DNA from: JAGOLU01 sp037138475
GTDB taxonomy: Bacteria; Patescibacteriota; Microgenomatia; UBA1406; GWC2-37-13
Assembly: GCA_037138475.1 (NCBI GenBank)
Contig: JBAXII010000025.1
Location: 1 to 5,639 of the forward strand
DNA length: 5,639 nucleotides
Direction: 5' to 3'
Shown here: positions 4,784 to 5,639 of the stretch, in pieces
Numbering within the stretch: position 1 is the first letter of the stretch
Layout of the letters: every line of letters starts with the position of its first letter
Notes under the pieces: model-generated
Told to the model about the DNA's origin: nothing
Seen by the model: the letters and a program-made list of their open reading frames with translations, nothing else
Database searches by the model: none
Position numbers and translations under genes: made by a program

Positions 4784-5599
4784 CTGTTTGCCTCTTTCCT
4801 CATCTCATTTCGTGAGTACCTGGAGGTTTTTTTGATCATTGGTGTCTTTGTAGGGATTGATAGGAAACTAGACCTTGGCAAATCACGTGCCATCATCATA
4901 ACCTCTGTAGCGGGTATACTTTTTTCACTTGTCCTTCCTATATGCACGTTTTATCTGAGTGATCTTTCAAAATCCATCATCACCGAAAAGAGTGCTTACA
5001 TCCTCGAGGGATATCTCATGGTATTTTCTGGAGTATTTCTCGCATACATCGTCATATCGCTCCATCGGTATTTTAAACGACTGCGTGGTCGCGAGATACT
5101 GTCTCTTCATGAAAAAATGGGGTCTCACTCATTTTCGTTCTCGCTATATGCCACCATACTCCTATTTATCGTGCGCGAGGGATTTGAAGTGGCCCTTTTT
5201 ACCACCAGTACCTCCTTGTTTAGTACGTTTGCCCAAAATATGATTGGATTGGGAGCAGGGTTTGTACTTGCGGCACTGTGTGGGGTGCTGATAGCACAGG
5301 CATACCTCAGAGTATCTCTACAAAAAATAGTTGTGGCCACTGAGTATCTCATCATCATGCTGGGAGCAGCGCTGGTGAAAAATGGCGTCGCGGAGCTCGC
5401 AGAGTCGCTACTTGACACATCACTCTCCACGATGGGGAGCCTCCCACTCGGCTTTCTGCCTGATACGAGTACCTTTGCAGGCTCGCTTCTGAAATCGCTG
5501 ACTGGCCTTGAGCCACAGTTTAGCTATGCCATGATGCTCATTATGTTCATATATACTATGTACGTATATTGGTTTGGGATGAAAAGACGCATTCCATAA
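4784..5599 (+). CDS. FTR1/EfeU-family high-affinity iron permease, CTG start
   Basis: A multi-pass membrane protein of the iron/lead transporter family, expected to import iron through acidic Arg-Glu-x-x-Glu motifs in membrane helices. From the CTG at 4784 it is 271 aa (E. coli EfeU 276) with about seven helices (about 4-22, 36-58, 73-94, 120-141, 152-174, 181-203, 246-267). The first motif is REYLE (10-14), at the same numbers as REGLE in EfeU; the second is REGFE (131-135); Glu75 in ILEGY matches a conserved helix glutamate. An in-frame stop lies at 4778-4780, and CTG is the only plausible start before the motif. The TTG at 4832, which sits 5 nt after a GGAGG, would remove helix 1 and the first motif; I think it is a false start. 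No EfeO or EfeB partner is visible. The last codons lie in the terminal repeat. Confidence 0.88.
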   Translation: MFASFLISFREYLEVFLIIGVFVGIDRKLDLGKSRAIIITSVAGILFSLVLPICTFYLSDLSKSIITEKSAYILEGYLMVFSGVFLAYIVISLHRYFKRLRGREILSLHEKMGSHSFSFSLYATILLFIVREGFEVALFTTSTSLFSTFAQNMIGLGAGFVLAALCGVLIAQAYLRVSLQKIVVATEYLIIMLGAALVKNGVAELAESLLDTSLSTMGSLPLGFLPDTSTFAGSLLKSLTGLEPQFSYAMMLIMFIYTMYVYWFGMKRRIP

Positions 5600-5639
5600 T
5601 CCAACGCAACGATTCAGTAAGCAGGTAGACTACCTGCCC
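5585..5639. repeat. Terminal inverted repeat, right copy
   Basis: Exact reverse complement of bases 1-55. It begins inside the penultimate arginine codons of the iron permease and runs through its stop codon (5597-5599) to the window end. That it includes coding sequence makes a classical transposon end unlikely. Confidence 0.95.
5621..5637 (+). terminator. Possible terminator hairpin after the iron permease
   Basis: GCAGGTAG and CTACCTGC form an 8-bp inverted repeat separated by one base (in practice a 7-bp stem with a 3-nt loop), 21 nt after the stop codon. The window ends two bases later, so the presence of a T-run cannot be seen. It also forms the tip of the terminal inverted repeat. Confidence 0.3.

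Noticed and set aside
4832..4834. TTG start for the iron permease with GGAGG 5 nt upstream
   Set aside because: It would remove the first transmembrane helix and the R-E-x-L-E motif, which are clearly encoded just upstream in the same frame.
4525..4835. Overlapping + strand ORFs of 96 and 74 codons (and a minus-strand 85-codon one)
   Set aside because: They consist largely of translated 103-bp palindrome and AT-rich spacer and overlap the permease N-terminus. No protein family is visible.
837..5599. Alternative genetic code with TGA read as glycine
   Set aside because: TGA is absent within the conserved genes and serves as the stop at the expected ends of ilvN and ilvA, so the standard code fits.
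1..5639. Transposon, CRISPR array or defence system
   Set aside because: No transposase, integrase, Cas gene, spaced direct-repeat array or restriction enzyme gene is present. The genes are amino acid biosynthesis and iron uptake.

Overview
The window looks like one complete metagenomic-style contig from a bacterium that uses the standard genetic code. TGA ends both ilvN and ilvA, and TAA or TAG ends the other genes. GC is moderate, with AT-rich spacers and short dispersed palindromes, and all genes are on the + strand. The AT-rich spacer style and palindromic repeats would fit a candidate-phyla (Patescibacteria-like) genome. That taxonomic guess is inference only; no rRNA or other marker is present.

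Layout. Positions 1-55 and 5585-5639 are a perfect 55-bp terminal inverted repeat. Positions 56-228 hold no gene but end in a good sigma70-type promoter (TTGAAA, 17 nt, TATACT; 194-222). From about 229 to 836 runs a roughly 600-nt leader packed with hairpins. It contains a 65-codon hydrophobic small ORF (490-687) with a near-perfect Shine-Dalgarno. It ends in a strong intrinsic terminator (778-807) only about 30 nt before ilvB, preceded by a competing antiterminator-like fold (743-789). Then come ilvB (837-2546, acetohydroxyacid synthase catalytic subunit), ilvN (2664-3194, its regulatory subunit) and ilvA (about 3217-4521, threonine deaminase). A 262-nt spacer holds a 103-bp imperfect palindrome and an array of 7-bp repeats. 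Last is an FTR1/EfeU-type iron permease (4784-5599), whose conserved N-terminus appears to start at a CTG codon.

How the genes work together. IlvA makes 2-oxobutyrate from threonine. IlvB/IlvN condenses it with pyruvate for isoleucine, or condenses two pyruvates for valine and leucine. Both enzymes carry feedback domains (ACT in IlvN, ACT-like in IlvA). The leader architecture suggests an added layer of transcription attenuation. The iron permease is probably a separate transcription unit.

Most notable points: the unusual ilv leader, whose small ORF is interleaved with perfect hairpins and mutually exclusive pairings; a palindromic repeat inserted in frame in ilvA; the CTG-start iron permease, whose metal-binding motif would be lost with a conventional start; and the exact 55-bp terminal inverted repeat, which may be an assembly-graph signature of a longer flanking inverted repeat.
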